A stretch of DNA of 53,073 nt from an uncultured Oscillospiraceae bacterium (GTDB lineage: Bacteria; Bacillota; Clostridia; Oscillospirales; Oscillospiraceae), in contig CAJTUD010000002.1 in assembly GCA_910579725.1 (NCBI GenBank), positions 5,138 to 58,210 on the forward strand. Direction: 5' to 3'. Made by a program: the position numbers and the translations under genes. Each line of letters opens with the position of its first letter. Position 1 is the stretch's first letter. The notes under the pieces were generated by a model. That model ran no database searches and was not told where the DNA came from. It saw only the letters and a program-made list of their open reading frames with translations. Of this stretch, positions 1 to 9,745 are shown piece after piece.

Positions 1-2153
1 AGGAGGCGGTCCGACTGTGCGCCGTGGAGCCCGCCGTACCTTGGTCAGTGATCGCCATTACCTTCACCAACAAGGCCGCCGGGGAACTGAAGGAACGGCT
101 GGAGCGGATGTGCGGCGCCGCTGCCAGAGATATCTGGGCCGCCACCTTTCACTCTGCCTGCATCCGCATCCTCCGCCGGGATGTGGAAAAGCTGGGCGCT
201 GGGTTCGACGGCAGCTTCACCATCTACGATTCTGATGACAGCAAGCGGGTGGTCAAGGATGTGCTGAAGGCTCTGAGCCTTGACGAGAAGGAGTTCCAGC
301 CCCGGTCCGTACTGTCCATCATCTCCAACGCCAAGGACAAGGACTGGTCTCCGGACCGGTTCGCTCAGGAGAGCAAGACCTCCCGGGATTGGCGAATGCC
401 CCGGATCGCAGAAATCTACGCCGGGTATCAGCGCCGCCTCCGGGAGGCCAACGCCATGGACTTCGACGACATCATCCTCCATACCGTCCATCTCCTGCAA
501 AAGGACGAGGAAGTGCGGGGATATTACCAGAGGAAGTTCCGGTATGTACTTATCGACGAATATCAGGACACCAATCACCTGCAATACCTGCTGGCCCGGC
601 TTCTGGCAGGGGGATATGAGAATATCTGCGTGGTGGGGGACGACGACCAGTCCATCTACCGCTTCCGGGGCGCCAACATTGAAAACATCCTCAATTTTGA
701 AAAGCAGTACGACGAGTGCCGCACCATCCGGCTGGAGCAGAACTACCGCTCCAGTCAGAACATACTGGACGCGGCCAACGCTGTCATCCGGAACAACGCC
801 GGACGAAAGGGCAAAACTCTGTGGACCGAAGCAGGCCCCGGGGACAAGGTTCTGGTGAAAACCGTTTTCAATGAGTCTGACGAGGCCAACTTCATCGCTG
901 GCAAAATCCTGGAAAGCTATGGGCGGGGAGAAAACTGGCGGGACAACGCCATCCTCTACCGGATGAACGCCCAGTCCAACGCTATGGAAATGGCCCTCAA
1001 GCGCAACGGCATCCCTTACAGAGTGTATGGCGGCATGAAGTTTTTTGACCGCGCAGAGGTCAAGGATATGCTCTCCTATCTGTGCATTATCAACAATCCC
1101 ATGGACGATCTGCGGCTCCGGCGCATCGTCAACGTCCCCGCCAGAGGCATCGGCGGAACCACCATGGACCGGGCAGCCCAGCTAGCGGAGGAGGAGGGCG
1201 TCAGCCTTTGGGAGATCATGGTCCGGGCCGGAGAGTATGCTCCTCTTAAGGCAGCTGCCGGAAAGCTAAAAGCCTTTACAGAGATGATCAGCCAGCTGAG
1301 AGAACTGGAGGAAACCTTGGAATTGCCGGATCTGTACGACGCGGTGTGCGAACGGACCCGATATGTCAAGGCCCTGGAGGAAAAAAACGACATGGAGAGC
1401 CGGGGACGGATTGAGAACGTGCAGGAGCTGCGTTCCAGCATCATCGGCTTTCTGGAAAATGATCCGGATATCGCCTCCCTGGCGGGGTTTCTGGACAGCG
1501 TGGCCCTGTATACGGACCTGGACGATTCCGTCGAAAATGACAACTGCGTCTCTCTCATGACCATGCACTCCGCCAAGGGGCTGGAGTTCCCCAACGTCTA
1601 TGTGGCCGGTATGGAGGAGGGCGTATTCCCCAGCGGCCGGGCCGCCGGGGAAAGCGAGGAGATGGAGGAGGAGCGAAGGCTGTGTTATGTGGCTATGACC
1701 CGGGCCCGGCAGCGTCTGACCATGACCACCGCCCGGCAGAGGATGCTCTATGGGCGCACCAGCAGCAACCTTCCCTCCCGGTTTCTGGAGGAGCTGCCCG
1801 CGGAGCCTATTGACTGGCAGAGCAAAACAGAGCCCCGTAGCGCCGGCCGCTGGGGAGAGGAGGACGCCGCCTCCAGCCCTTCCGCAGGCGGCAGCGCGCT
1901 GTCTTTCGGCGCCGCCGTCCGGCAGCCCCGGCCCAGAAGAGACTCCGGTTATACCGCGCCTCCCGTCCCGGCTCCCTCCGGGCTTCTCCAACTGGAAAAG
2001 GGAGACTCCATTTCTCACCGAACTTTCGGAAAGGGAATGGTTCTCTCCGTGAGGCCCATGGGTAATGACGCGCTGATTGAGGTGGCCTTTGACGGTGCTG
2101 GTACAAAAAAGCTGATGCTCAAAGTCGCGGGCGCACATATCACAAAGCTGTAA
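1..2153 (+). CDS. pcrA: ATP-dependent DNA helicase PcrA/UvrD, 5' end cut by the window
   Basis: Superfamily 1A 3'-5' DNA helicase that unwinds DNA in repair and replication restart. The reading frame is already open at base 3, so the start and the Walker A region lie outside the window; the GTG at 24 is internal. Visible motifs in order: TFTNKAA near 61, motif II IDEYQDTN near 550, motif III GDDDQSIYRFRG near 640, motif IV QNYRSS near 738, motif V TMHSAKGLEF near 1558, and motif VI YVAMTRAR near 1686. The last 50 codons (KGDSISHRTFGKGMV onward) form the Tudor-like C-terminal domain typical of Gram-positive PcrA, which in B. subtilis contacts RNA polymerase. The 717 visible codons fit a family length of about 740. 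Family call is very secure; PcrA rather than a paralogue is likely from the C-terminal domain. Confidence 0.95.
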   Translation, partial: EAVRLCAVEPAVPWSVIAITFTNKAAGELKERLERMCGAAARDIWAATFHSACIRILRRDVEKLGAGFDGSFTIYDSDDSKRVVKDVLKALSLDEKEFQPRSVLSIISNAKDKDWSPDRFAQESKTSRDWRMPRIAEIYAGYQRRLREANAMDFDDIILHTVHLLQKDEEVRGYYQRKFRYVLIDEYQDTNHLQYLLARLLAGGYENICVVGDDDQSIYRFRGANIENILNFEKQYDECRTIRLEQNYRSSQNILDAANAVIRNNAGRKGKTLWTEAGPGDKVLVKTVFNESDEANFIAGKILESYGRGENWRDNAILYRMNAQSNAMEMALKRNGIPYRVYGGMKFFDRAEVKDMLSYLCIINNPMDDLRLRRIVNVPARGIGGTTMDRAAQLAEEEGVSLWEIMVRAGEYAPLKAAAGKLKAFTEMISQLRELEETLELPDLYDAVCERTRYVKALEEKNDMESRGRIENVQELRSSIIGFLENDPDIASLAGFLDSVALYTDLDDSVENDNCVSLMTMHSAKGLEFPNVYVAGMEEGVFPSGRAAGESEEMEEERRLCYVAMTRARQRLTMTTARQRMLYGRTSSNLPSRFLEELPAEPIDWQSKTEPRSAGRWGEEDAASSPSAGGSALSFGAAVRQPRPRRDSGYTAPPVPAPSGLLQLEKGDSISHRTFGKGMVLSVRPMGNDALIEVAFDGAGTKKLMLKVAGAHITKL

Positions 2154-2215
2154 CATCCTGTATTCTCCTCCGAAAGACGCCGGATAAGAGTACAGACCCA
2201 TCAGCAAACAATACC

Positions 2216-2242
2216 GCCTCGCCGCTGGTAACGCGGCGAGGC
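2216..2242 (+). other. Hairpin in the pcrA-polC gap
   Basis: Perfect 10-bp inverted repeat (GCCTCGCCGC / GCGGCGAGGC) with a 7-base loop, ending two bases before the GGAAGGA ribosome-binding site of polC. There is no T-run after it, so it is not a standard terminator. It could slow transcripts reading through from pcrA or shield the polC leader. No promoter was recognised in this gap. Confidence 0.6.
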
Positions 2243-2262
2243 CGGAAGGATTTGATGCAATC

Positions 2263-5200
2263 ATGGCACAGCACATTCCATTTTTTGAACTGTTTACCGG
2301 CCTGTCTCTGTCATGGGAGATCCGCTCGCTTCTGGACGGAGCCTTCCTGACCGCCGTTGAAATTGAAAAGGACAGCAGAACCATGCATATGGCCCTGACC
2401 GTTTTATCCGATCTGGGAGAAAAAAAGGACGCGCTGGCTGCCGCCATTGCCGCAGCCTACGCTCTGAACCGGGTGGTCATTCACCAGTCGGTGGCCCCTC
2501 CCATTCAGAGCGCTCCGGCCAGGTCCGAAAACTGCGAGGTCATTATGGGCGGCCCCATCAAAGGCTCGGTTCAGCCCATAGAGGGACTCAATCCTAAAAT
2601 GGGCAGCGTCGTGGTGGCTGGAAAAGTCTTTTCCGCCGACCTTCGTGAAACCCGCCGTCCGGGCGTTTTTTTCCTGTCCTTTGATATAACGGATTTCAAA
2701 AGCTCCGTCCGGGTGGTAAAATATCTGGAAAAAGAGGATAAAGCCAGATTGAAAAAGGACGTGAAGCCCGGTATGTGGGTAAAGGTCCAGGGGTTTGTCA
2801 AGCTCAGCCGGGATGGAACCGACGTGCAGGTGGATCCCCGAAACATCACCACATATTCCCATGAGATGAGGCAGGACCATGCGGAGGTCAAGCGGGTGGA
2901 GCTCCATGCCCATACCACCTTTTCCAACATGGACGCCCTCTCCTCCCTCAGCCCAAAGGCCGGACCGGACAGCAACATCGTCAAGCGGGCCGAAGCCTGG
3001 GGCCATCCCGCCATCGCCATCACTGACCACGGCGTGGTACAGGGCTTCCCGGACGCGTGGCACTCCGCCAGAGACATCAAACTTCTTTACGGCATGGAGG
3101 GCTATTTCGTCAATAATCTGGACGACCGCATCCCCATACATGGAGAGCAGGAGGCCGCCTTTACAGATGAATATGTGGCCTTCGACATTGAGACTACCGG
3201 CCTGAAGGTCAGTCAAGAGGCTATCACCGAGATCGGTGCGGTGGTCATTCAGAATGGGGAAATTACCGGCCGGTTTCAGACCTTTGTGGATCCTGGGCGG
3301 CACCTCTCCAATGAGATCATCGCTCTGACCGGCATCACCGACCAGATGCTCAAGGGTGCACCCAAGCCCGCCCAGGCACTGAAGGATTTTCTGACCTTTG
3401 TGGACGGACGCCCCCTTGTGGCTCACAACGCGGAGTTTGATATCGGCTTTATCCGGGCGGGCTGCCGGGAGGCTGGACTGCCTTTTGAGCCCACCTATGT
3501 AGATACGCTGATTCTGGCCCAAAATCTGCTGCCGGAGCTGGGAAAATACAAGCTGGACATTGTGGCGGAGCACTTGAAGCTTCCCGCCTTTCAGCACCAC
3601 CGGGCCAGCGACGACGCCGCCACCTGCGGCCTGTTCCTCCCCCACTTCTTCCGAATGATGGAGGAGCAGCTGGGCATCCGTTCCCTCCAGGCCGTCAACG
3701 CCGCCATGCCCGCGCTGCGAAAAAAGGGACGCGCCAACCGCAGGCCAAGACATATCATTCTCATTGCGAAAAACAAGACGGGACTGAAAAATCTGTACCA
3801 GCTGGTCTCCATGTCCAACCTGAAATACTTCAAGCGTTTCCCCCTGGTCCCCAAGGATGAGCTGGAAGCTCACCGGGAGGGGCTCATTATCGGCTCCGCC
3901 TGCGAAGCCGGAGAGCTGTTCCAGGCGGTTGCAGAGTATAAGGACTGGGCGGAGCTCAAGCGCATCGCAGCCTTCTACGACTTTCTGGAAATTCAGCCCC
4001 TGTGCAACAACGCCTTCATGCTCCGGGACGGCAAGGCCCGGGACGAGGAGGAACTCCGGGAGTTCAACCGCACCATCGTCCGACTGGGAGATGAGATGGG
4101 CAAGCCGGTGTGCGCCACGGGAGACGTCCACTTCCTGGACCCGGAGGACGAGATCTACCGGCACATTTTGCTGGATACCAAGAAGTTTTCTGACTGCGAC
4201 TTCCCCCTTCCTATCTACTTCAAGACCACCGATGAGATGCTGGAGGAATTTTCCTACCTGGGCAAGGAAAAGGCCATGGAGGTGGTGGTCTCCAATACCC
4301 GGGCTATCGCGGAGCAGGTGGAAACCTTCGATCTGCTGCCCAAGGGGAAGCTGTTCCCGCCCCGGCTGGAGAATTCCGAGGAGGAGCTGAACCGGCTGGT
4401 GTGGGACAAGGTTCATGAGCTGTATGGCGAGGACCCGCCAAAGCTGATTGTGGACCGGCTGGACGTAGAGCTGGGCGGCATTCTGGGCAAGTATGACGTG
4501 GTGTACATGTCCGCTCAGAAGCTGGTCCAGCGCTCCCTGGAAAATGGCTATCTGGTGGGCTCCAGAGGGTCGGTAGGCTCCTCCCTGGTGGCCTACATGT
4601 CAGGCATCACCGAAGTCAACGCTCTTCCGCCGCACTATCGCTGTCCCCAGTGCAGGCATAACGAGTTTATCCTGGACGGCTCTTACGGCTGCGGCGCGGA
4701 CATGCCGGACAAGGATTGCCCGGTATGCGGCGCAAGGTATGTCAAGGACGGCTTCGATATTCCCTTTGAAACCTTTCTTGGTTACGGCGGCGGCAAGGTG
4801 CCGGACATCGACCTGAACTTCTCCGGAGAGTATCAGGCCAAAGCCCACCGCCACGCCATTGAGATGTTCGGAGAAACCCAGGTGTTCCGGGCGGGCACTA
4901 TCGGCACTGTGGCGGAAAAAACTGCCTACGGGTATGTAAAAAAATATCTGGAAGCCCGGGGAATGAACCCGGGTCATGCGGAAGAAACCCGGCTGGCCCT
5001 TGGATGCGTAGGCGTGAAGCGCACCACCGGCCAGCATCCCGGAGGACTGGTGGTGGTTCCGGACGACCTGGACGTAGAGGACTTCTGTCCCGTCCAGCAT
5101 CCCGCCGACGCCGCCGACAGCGATATCATCACCACCCATTTTGAATATCACTGCATGGAGGACAACCTGCTGAAGCTGGACATGCTGGGCCACGACGATC

Positions 5201-6237
5201 CGTCCATGGTGCGGATGATGGAGGATTTGACGGGGGTCAACGCAAGGCAGATTCCGCTGGACGATCCGGACACCATGAGCCTGTTCACCACCAGCAAGGC
5301 GCTGGGATTCGAGGACGATCCCCTCCTGGGACCCACCGGGGCGGTGGCCATCCCGGAGTTCAACACGAAATTTACCCGGCAGATGCTGATGGATACCCAG
5401 CCTACGGATTTCAACACACTGGTGCGGCTGTCCGGTTTCTCCCACGGCACCGATGTGTGGATTGGCAACGCCCGGGATCTGATCGTCAGCGGCACCGCCT
5501 CGGTTACGGAAACGGTGGGCTGCCGGGACGACATCATGCTGTATCTGATTTCCAAAGGGCTGGATCCCAAAATGAGCTTTAAAATCATGGAATCCGTCCG
5601 AAAGGGCAAGGTGAAAAAGGGTGGCTTCGAGGAGGGCTGGGTGGACGCCATGAAAGAGCACGACGTACCAGAGTGGTACATCGACTCTCTGGCAAAAATC
5701 GGCTACCTCTTCCCCAAGGCCCACGCGGTGGCCTACGTGATGATGGCCTTCCGCATCGCCTGGTTCAAGGTCCATAAGCCGCTGGCCTTCTACGCCACAT
5801 TTTTCTCCATCCGCGCCAAGGCCTTTGACGCGGAGTACTGCTGCGCCGGATTCGACGCGGTGAAACGCAAGCTTCAAGAGATCTGGAACAACAAGGATGC
5901 CGCCGCCGTGGAGCAGGATCTGGCTGTGACGCTGGAGGTCTGCTACGAGTTCTACCTCCGTGGCTTTCGGTTCGAGCCTATCAATATCTATGAGTCGGAA
6001 GCGGTCCGCTTCGTCTGCAAGGGAGATGATGCGCTCATACCACCCTTTACCGCTGTGCGGGGATTAGGCGAGACAGCGGCGCTGGACACCATAGAAAAGC
6101 GGAAGGGAAAGGAGTTCATCTCCATCGAGGAGTTCTCCACCTGCTGCAGCAAGCTGTCAAAAACCCATATCGACCAGCTCAAGGCCCTGGGGGCTTTTGC
6201 GGGCATGGCGGATACCAGCCAGATTACGCTGTTTTAA
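2263..6237 (+). CDS. polC: DNA polymerase III PolC-type alpha subunit
   Basis: Gram-positive replicative polymerase with built-in proofreading. The 1324-residue protein shows, in order: an N-terminal domain, an OB-fold region, a PHP domain beginning VELHAHTTFS near residue 212, a DnaQ-like 3'-5' exonuclease inserted in it (FDIETTGLK near 307; later HNAEFDIGF), and the C-family polymerase core. The core contains GSRGSVGSS, a four-cysteine zinc module (CPQC ... CPVC, near 793-825) and the catalytic PDIDLNFSGEYQ near 847. The exonuclease inside PHP is diagnostic for PolC as against DnaE. The length is about 110 residues below B. subtilis PolC (1437), mostly in the N-terminal part. Start ATG 2263 follows GGAAGGA with a slightly long 12-base spacer. 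No frame damage was seen. Confidence 0.97.
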   Translation: MAQHIPFFELFTGLSLSWEIRSLLDGAFLTAVEIEKDSRTMHMALTVLSDLGEKKDALAAAIAAAYALNRVVIHQSVAPPIQSAPARSENCEVIMGGPIKGSVQPIEGLNPKMGSVVVAGKVFSADLRETRRPGVFFLSFDITDFKSSVRVVKYLEKEDKARLKKDVKPGMWVKVQGFVKLSRDGTDVQVDPRNITTYSHEMRQDHAEVKRVELHAHTTFSNMDALSSLSPKAGPDSNIVKRAEAWGHPAIAITDHGVVQGFPDAWHSARDIKLLYGMEGYFVNNLDDRIPIHGEQEAAFTDEYVAFDIETTGLKVSQEAITEIGAVVIQNGEITGRFQTFVDPGRHLSNEIIALTGITDQMLKGAPKPAQALKDFLTFVDGRPLVAHNAEFDIGFIRAGCREAGLPFEPTYVDTLILAQNLLPELGKYKLDIVAEHLKLPAFQHHRASDDAATCGLFLPHFFRMMEEQLGIRSLQAVNAAMPALRKKGRANRRPRHIILIAKNKTGLKNLYQLVSMSNLKYFKRFPLVPKDELEAHREGLIIGSACEAGELFQAVAEYKDWAELKRIAAFYDFLEIQPLCNNAFMLRDGKARDEEELREFNRTIVRLGDEMGKPVCATGDVHFLDPEDEIYRHILLDTKKFSDCDFPLPIYFKTTDEMLEEFSYLGKEKAMEVVVSNTRAIAEQVETFDLLPKGKLFPPRLENSEEELNRLVWDKVHELYGEDPPKLIVDRLDVELGGILGKYDVVYMSAQKLVQRSLENGYLVGSRGSVGSSLVAYMSGITEVNALPPHYRCPQCRHNEFILDGSYGCGADMPDKDCPVCGARYVKDGFDIPFETFLGYGGGKVPDIDLNFSGEYQAKAHRHAIEMFGETQVFRAGTIGTVAEKTAYGYVKKYLEARGMNPGHAEETRLALGCVGVKRTTGQHPGGLVVVPDDLDVEDFCPVQHPADAADSDIITTHFEYHCMEDNLLKLDMLGHDDPSMVRMMEDLTGVNARQIPLDDPDTMSLFTTSKALGFEDDPLLGPTGAVAIPEFNTKFTRQMLMDTQPTDFNTLVRLSGFSHGTDVWIGNARDLIVSGTASVTETVGCRDDIMLYLISKGLDPKMSFKIMESVRKGKVKKGGFEEGWVDAMKEHDVPEWYIDSLAKIGYLFPKAHAVAYVMMAFRIAWFKVHKPLAFYATFFSIRAKAFDAEYCCAGFDAVKRKLQEIWNNKDAAAVEQDLAVTLEVCYEFYLRGFRFEPINIYESEAVRFVCKGDDALIPPFTAVRGLGETAALDTIEKRKGKEFISIEEFSTCCSKLSKTHIDQLKALGAFAGMADTSQITLF

Positions 6238-6249
6238 AGGGTATCTGTG

Positions 6250-7203
6250 ATGTATTTGTTTCAAGAAATTTCCCTGCGGGATATCAATCGCATTTTCCAG
6301 AAAACGCTTGACACGGATCTGATCCGGGAGGCCCGTCTGCTGGAAGGAGGATTGTTCAACACCTCCTATTATGTCTCCTATGGTCCGCACAGGCAGGAGG
6401 CGGTGCTGCGGCTGGGACCGGTAAACCGGCAGCTCCTGATGGGACATGAGCATGGATTGATGGCGGCGGAGGCTTGGATCTGCCAGACATGCGCCGCCCA
6501 GGGGCTTCCCTGCTCCCAGGTACTGGCTCTGGACTGCTCCCGGGAGGTGGTGGATCGGGATTATATGATCGCCGCATACATTCCCTCCTCCGCCATGAGC
6601 GAGACTGCGCTGACAGAGCCAGAGCGCGAGAGCCTTTTTGAGCAGATGGGCGCGTATCTGCGGCGGCTCCATCAGATCGAGGGCAGCTGTTTCGGGTACG
6701 TGTCCCGCATTCTGGCCGGGAAGGGAGCCTCCCGCTGGAGTGAAGCGCTGCTGCTGGAGACAGAAGATATTCTGAACCGGCTGGAGACCTTCCAGCCAGT
6801 TCAGCAGAGAGAAGCCCTGCTGGAGCTGTTCCATCGCAGTCAGGCGCTGTTGGATGATGCGGGAGTCTGCCGGCTGCTCCACACCGACCTGTGGGAGGGC
6901 AATGTGCTGCTGGACCGGGAAAGTCACAAAATTCTGGCGGTGATCGACGGAGACCGGGCGGTATTTGGCGATCCGGATTTCGAGTTCGCCTCCTCCTGGA
7001 TGAATCATCCGGCTCTGCTGCGGGGATATGGTATGGAAACAAACCTCTCCCCTCAGCGATGGGAAAGGCGGCGGCTTTACCAAATCTATTATTGCCTCCT
7101 GGAGGGTTACGTGGGCTTTGAAAAGTACGGCAGGCCGGAGGAGTGGGAACGAAGCCGCCAGCGAATGGAAATGCTCCTGACACAGGACAGCTCTCTCTTT
7201 TAA
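6250..7203 (+). CDS. Aminoglycoside-phosphotransferase-fold kinase (APH family, substrate unknown)
   Basis: The 317-residue protein has the APH/choline-kinase fold. The catalytic loop is LLHTDLWEGNVLLD (HxDxxxxN, near nt 6876-6917) and the metal-binding Asp follows in VIDGDRAVFGDPDFEF. The N-terminal lobe contains GGLFNTSYYVS, which fits the nucleotide loop. Substrates of this family range from aminoglycosides and macrolides to choline, homoserine and fructosamine, and nothing here decides between them. The start is taken as ATG 6250, 8 bases after AAAGGG (6236-6241), rather than the GTG three bases upstream. That ribosome-binding site overlaps the polC stop codon, so translation of the two is probably linked. 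It should not be read as an antibiotic resistance gene from sequence alone. Confidence 0.85.
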   Translation: MYLFQEISLRDINRIFQKTLDTDLIREARLLEGGLFNTSYYVSYGPHRQEAVLRLGPVNRQLLMGHEHGLMAAEAWICQTCAAQGLPCSQVLALDCSREVVDRDYMIAAYIPSSAMSETALTEPERESLFEQMGAYLRRLHQIEGSCFGYVSRILAGKGASRWSEALLLETEDILNRLETFQPVQQREALLELFHRSQALLDDAGVCRLLHTDLWEGNVLLDRESHKILAVIDGDRAVFGDPDFEFASSWMNHPALLRGYGMETNLSPQRWERRRLYQIYYCLLEGYVGFEKYGRPEEWERSRQRMEMLLTQDSSLF

Positions 7204-7886
7204 GGAACCATGCGGACATGATGCCGGACTGTTCCCAAAATCAGAATGAATGTTCCGTTTTTTCTGATCAGATTTTTCATGGTGCTCAGCGCCATTTGAC
7301 AAAATGATTCGTCAAAATATAGAAATCGGAGAACCGGCCTTGCAAGCGGTCCTCCGATAAATTTTATTGTTTTTGTGCTTTTAAAAATTATGCTGCTAAA
7401 GCAGCTGAAAAACAGCAGCAGTTTTACGTGGAAAATGCGCTGCAGTTTTACTGTCATCCTTGACGGGCAACCGACTGTCTGCGTCCTCCGCCGCACTGTG
7501 ACCCACTTTTTCTGTATCTTTTCTACTGTTTCTCAAATGCGTTGACTATACCGAAACCGCCGCTGTCTCAAACACTGCAACTGCGCCTGAAATACACGTA
7601 TGTAAGTCAAAGCGATCTCCGCAACAAATATGATAAGGACTCCCAAGCGCAGTCTCAGCCGTTGCTTTCATTGAATTTTCTCCTCAGTTGAGACATATCA
7701 ATCCCATTCCATCACAGAATTTGATGCCATGTAAGCGGTTTTTTTGAAATTGCCGGAGCTTCAAGCCGGCAGCGCCTTCTTTAAATGAGCTCCTTTGTTT
7801 CCTCCTCTTGACAACCATTGCCTTCTGTGCTATTCTCTGTTGAACTTGCGAACCTGAAATTCCCCTAATCCCAGGAGGCAATCGCC
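7204..7886. other. Long gene-free region, relatively AT-rich
   Basis: About 680 bases lie between the kinase and the MATE gene. Only ORFs under 100 codons are present, none with a ribosome-binding site or recognisable protein features. A weak hairpin (ATCAGAA ... TTCTGAT, about 7246-7276) followed by CAGATTTTT may end the upstream operon. The last 80 bases hold the MATE promoter. The rest looks like decayed or non-coding DNA. Confidence 0.5.
7808..7836 (+). promoter_or_regulatory. Sigma-A promoter of the MATE gene
   Basis: TTGACA (7808-7813), a 17-base spacer, then TATTCT (7831-7836), 50 bases before the start codon. The -35 box is perfect and the -10 box matches four of six positions. Confidence 0.75.
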
Positions 7887-9260
7887 ATGAAAAACAAGGC
7901 AGCCGCTCTGTATGCCCGGCATCTGCCGGATTCCGTCTTTTCTTCCCGCGAACTCTTTCGCATGCTGGTCCCCATGATCCTGGACAATCTGTCCATCGTA
8001 TTGATTCACATGCTGATTGTAGCTTTGATCGGCCAGTCGGGGGAAACCTCGGTGGCGGCGGTGAACCTGGTTTCTCCGATTACGTCCCTGATTTCCTGCC
8101 TGTTCAACAGCGTGGCCGCCGCCGGAACGGTGACAGTGGCCCGGGCATGGGGTACGGGAGAACGGGTCTCTCAGGCTGCCGGACACATCCTGTGGCTGAT
8201 CCTGCTGGCGGGGGCAGTCTGCTGTCTGCCCTTCATGCTCTTTCCCAGGCCCGTCATTACCCTGTTCTATCCCGCGGCGGAGCAGGCGGTGCTGGATAAG
8301 GCGGTCAGTTACCTGTCCGGCTGCACCCTCTCTATCCTGATTTTCAGCGTGTACACTGGCGTATTCTGCATCCTGCGGGGCTTGGGCGAGTCCCAGCGCT
8401 GTCTGGCGCTGACGATTGTTATCAATGTTTCCTACCTGCTGTTCAGCTTTTTGTTTATCAATGTACTGGCTATGGACATTCAAGGCAGCGTGCTGGCGCT
8501 GGTTTTGGCCCGGGTTTTGGGGTCCGCGTCGGGCGTTGTGCTGTTGCTGTGCTGGGAGCCGCCGGTGAAGCTGAGGCTGCGGGATCTCTTCTCTCTGGAT
8601 GGGGATCTGCTGCGCTCTATTTTCCGCGTCAGCGTCCCCTTCTGCGTGGAGCAAATCTTTGCCAGCGGCGGAAGTCTCATCATGACCATGTTCATGGCGC
8701 CTTTAGGCACCGCCGCCATCGCAGCCCATGCGGTAGCCAATTCCCTGCTGAACGTGCTCAACGGCGCGGGGCAGGCCGCCGGAGCGCTGGCGGTGACGGT
8801 GGTAGGCCGCTGCGCCGGAGCGGGACGGATAGAGGACGCCCGGCAGTACGGCCGGGGAATGAACTGGCTGGCTCGGATGCTGGTGATCCTCTCGGCTGCG
8901 GTGATTTATCCGCTGCTGCCGCTGCTGCTGAAGCTGTACGGGACCAGCGAGGAGGCCTACTGGCTGGCACTGAAGCTCCTTGTTCTGACTCTGCCTGCCC
9001 TGGCGTTTTTCTGGCCTCTTTCCAACACCCTGCCCAATACCCTGCGGGCCGCCGGAGACACGGTGTTCCCCTCAGTCCTGTCCCTGGCGGCCATGTGGAT
9101 CGTCCGGGTGGGACTCGGATACCTGATGACGGTGGAACTGGGCCTTATAGGCGTATGGGGCTCCATGTGGATTGAGTGGGGCGTCCGGGCGCTGTGTCTG
9201 GAGCTGAGGTTCTCCGGACGGCGGTGGACACGGGAGACTGCGGCAAAGCGAAGAGCCTGA
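7887..9260 (+). CDS. MATE family multidrug/Na+ antiporter
   Basis: Integral membrane protein of 457 residues with about 12 predicted hydrophobic segments in two six-helix halves, the layout of the MATE/NorM-DinF family. Members export organic cations, drugs or metabolites using a Na+ or H+ gradient. Family-like sequence includes the opening FRMLVPMILDNLSI segment, the NLVSPITSLISCLFN segment in helix 2, and the second-half SVPFCVEQIFASGG segment that repeats the start of the first. Start ATG 7887 is set by AGGAGG (7873-7878) with an 8-base spacer. It is a single-gene unit with its own promoter and a strong terminator downstream. The substrate cannot be read from sequence. Confidence 0.93.
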   Translation: MKNKAAALYARHLPDSVFSSRELFRMLVPMILDNLSIVLIHMLIVALIGQSGETSVAAVNLVSPITSLISCLFNSVAAAGTVTVARAWGTGERVSQAAGHILWLILLAGAVCCLPFMLFPRPVITLFYPAAEQAVLDKAVSYLSGCTLSILIFSVYTGVFCILRGLGESQRCLALTIVINVSYLLFSFLFINVLAMDIQGSVLALVLARVLGSASGVVLLLCWEPPVKLRLRDLFSLDGDLLRSIFRVSVPFCVEQIFASGGSLIMTMFMAPLGTAAIAAHAVANSLLNVLNGAGQAAGALAVTVVGRCAGAGRIEDARQYGRGMNWLARMLVILSAAVIYPLLPLLLKLYGTSEEAYWLALKLLVLTLPALAFFWPLSNTLPNTLRAAGDTVFPSVLSLAAMWIVRVGLGYLMTVELGLIGVWGSMWIEWGVRALCLELRFSGRRWTRETAAKRRA

Positions 9261-9291
9261 TATGCAAAAAATCTTTGTCAATATGACGAAA

Positions 9292-9319
9292 AGAGGCTGC
9301 CGCTTCAGCGGCAGCCTCT
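9292..9319. terminator. Bidirectional terminator between convergent genes
   Basis: A 12-bp GC-rich stem (GAGGCTGCCGC / GCGGCAGCCTC core) with a TTCA tetraloop. On the minus strand a TTTT run follows, and on the plus strand an AATT. It separates the MATE gene from the convergent small membrane gene. Confidence 0.8.
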
Positions 9320-9332
9320 AATTCAGCAAAAA

Positions 9333-9518
9333 TCAGCGGTCATTTTTACTCCTGAAACATAGGATCAATCCAACGGCACTGACAGCCACAGAAAGGACGG
9401 GAATCAAAGCTCTTCCGACATCTCCCCCCAGGATCAGGAGCCACGGGTCAATCAAAGTGAAAATTGCCAGCTGTATCCCAATCAGAATCAGCGCAATCCC
9501 CCGGAACTGATTTTTCAC
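9333..9518 (-). CDS. Small two-helix membrane protein, unknown function
   Basis: A 61-residue protein with two hydrophobic segments (GIALILIGIQLAIFTLI and ALIPVLSVAVSAVGLILCF) and a short basic tail, probably a small inner-membrane protein. It is supported as a real gene by a strong GGGAGGTG ribosome-binding site seven bases before the GTG start, its own promoter at 9552-9580, and a terminator at its end. The family is not recognised. Single-gene unit. Confidence 0.7.
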   Translation of the reverse strand: MKNQFRGIALILIGIQLAIFTLIDPWLLILGGDVGRALIPVLSVAVSAVGLILCFRSKNDR

Positions 9519-9551
9519 ACAATCACCTCCCGCAGTCAGCGTGCCGCATTG

Positions 9552-9580
9552 ATTGTATCACAGAAACCGCCTTCCTTCAA
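9552..9580 (-). promoter_or_regulatory. Promoter of the 61-residue membrane protein gene
   Basis: Read on the minus strand: TTGAAG, a 17-base spacer, TACAAT. It lies 34 bases before the GTG start. Confidence 0.65.
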
Positions 9581-9745
9581 CCCGGTTCTGTAAAATTGGT
9601 GGAGCTTTTCCTAAATAGCAACTGCTTGAAACGGAGAGTCTCTTTTTAGATTGGTGTTGCTGAAAGTGGCTTCACCAAACCATTCGTTAAAATATCCCAA
9701 GTGCGCAGTCACCTGTCGATGGATGACTGCCCGATAAATTTTAGA

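Noticed and set aside
2404..4416. 670-codon minus-strand frame opposite polC
   Set aside because: Antisense shadow of polC with no motif or start signal.
6250..7203. Aminoglycoside resistance gene
   Set aside because: Only the broad APH fold is visible; many members have metabolic substrates and nothing here points to antibiotics.
7200..7496. 98-codon minus-strand ORF in the gene-free region
   Set aside because: No ribosome-binding site, promoter or family features, and overlaps the end of the kinase gene.
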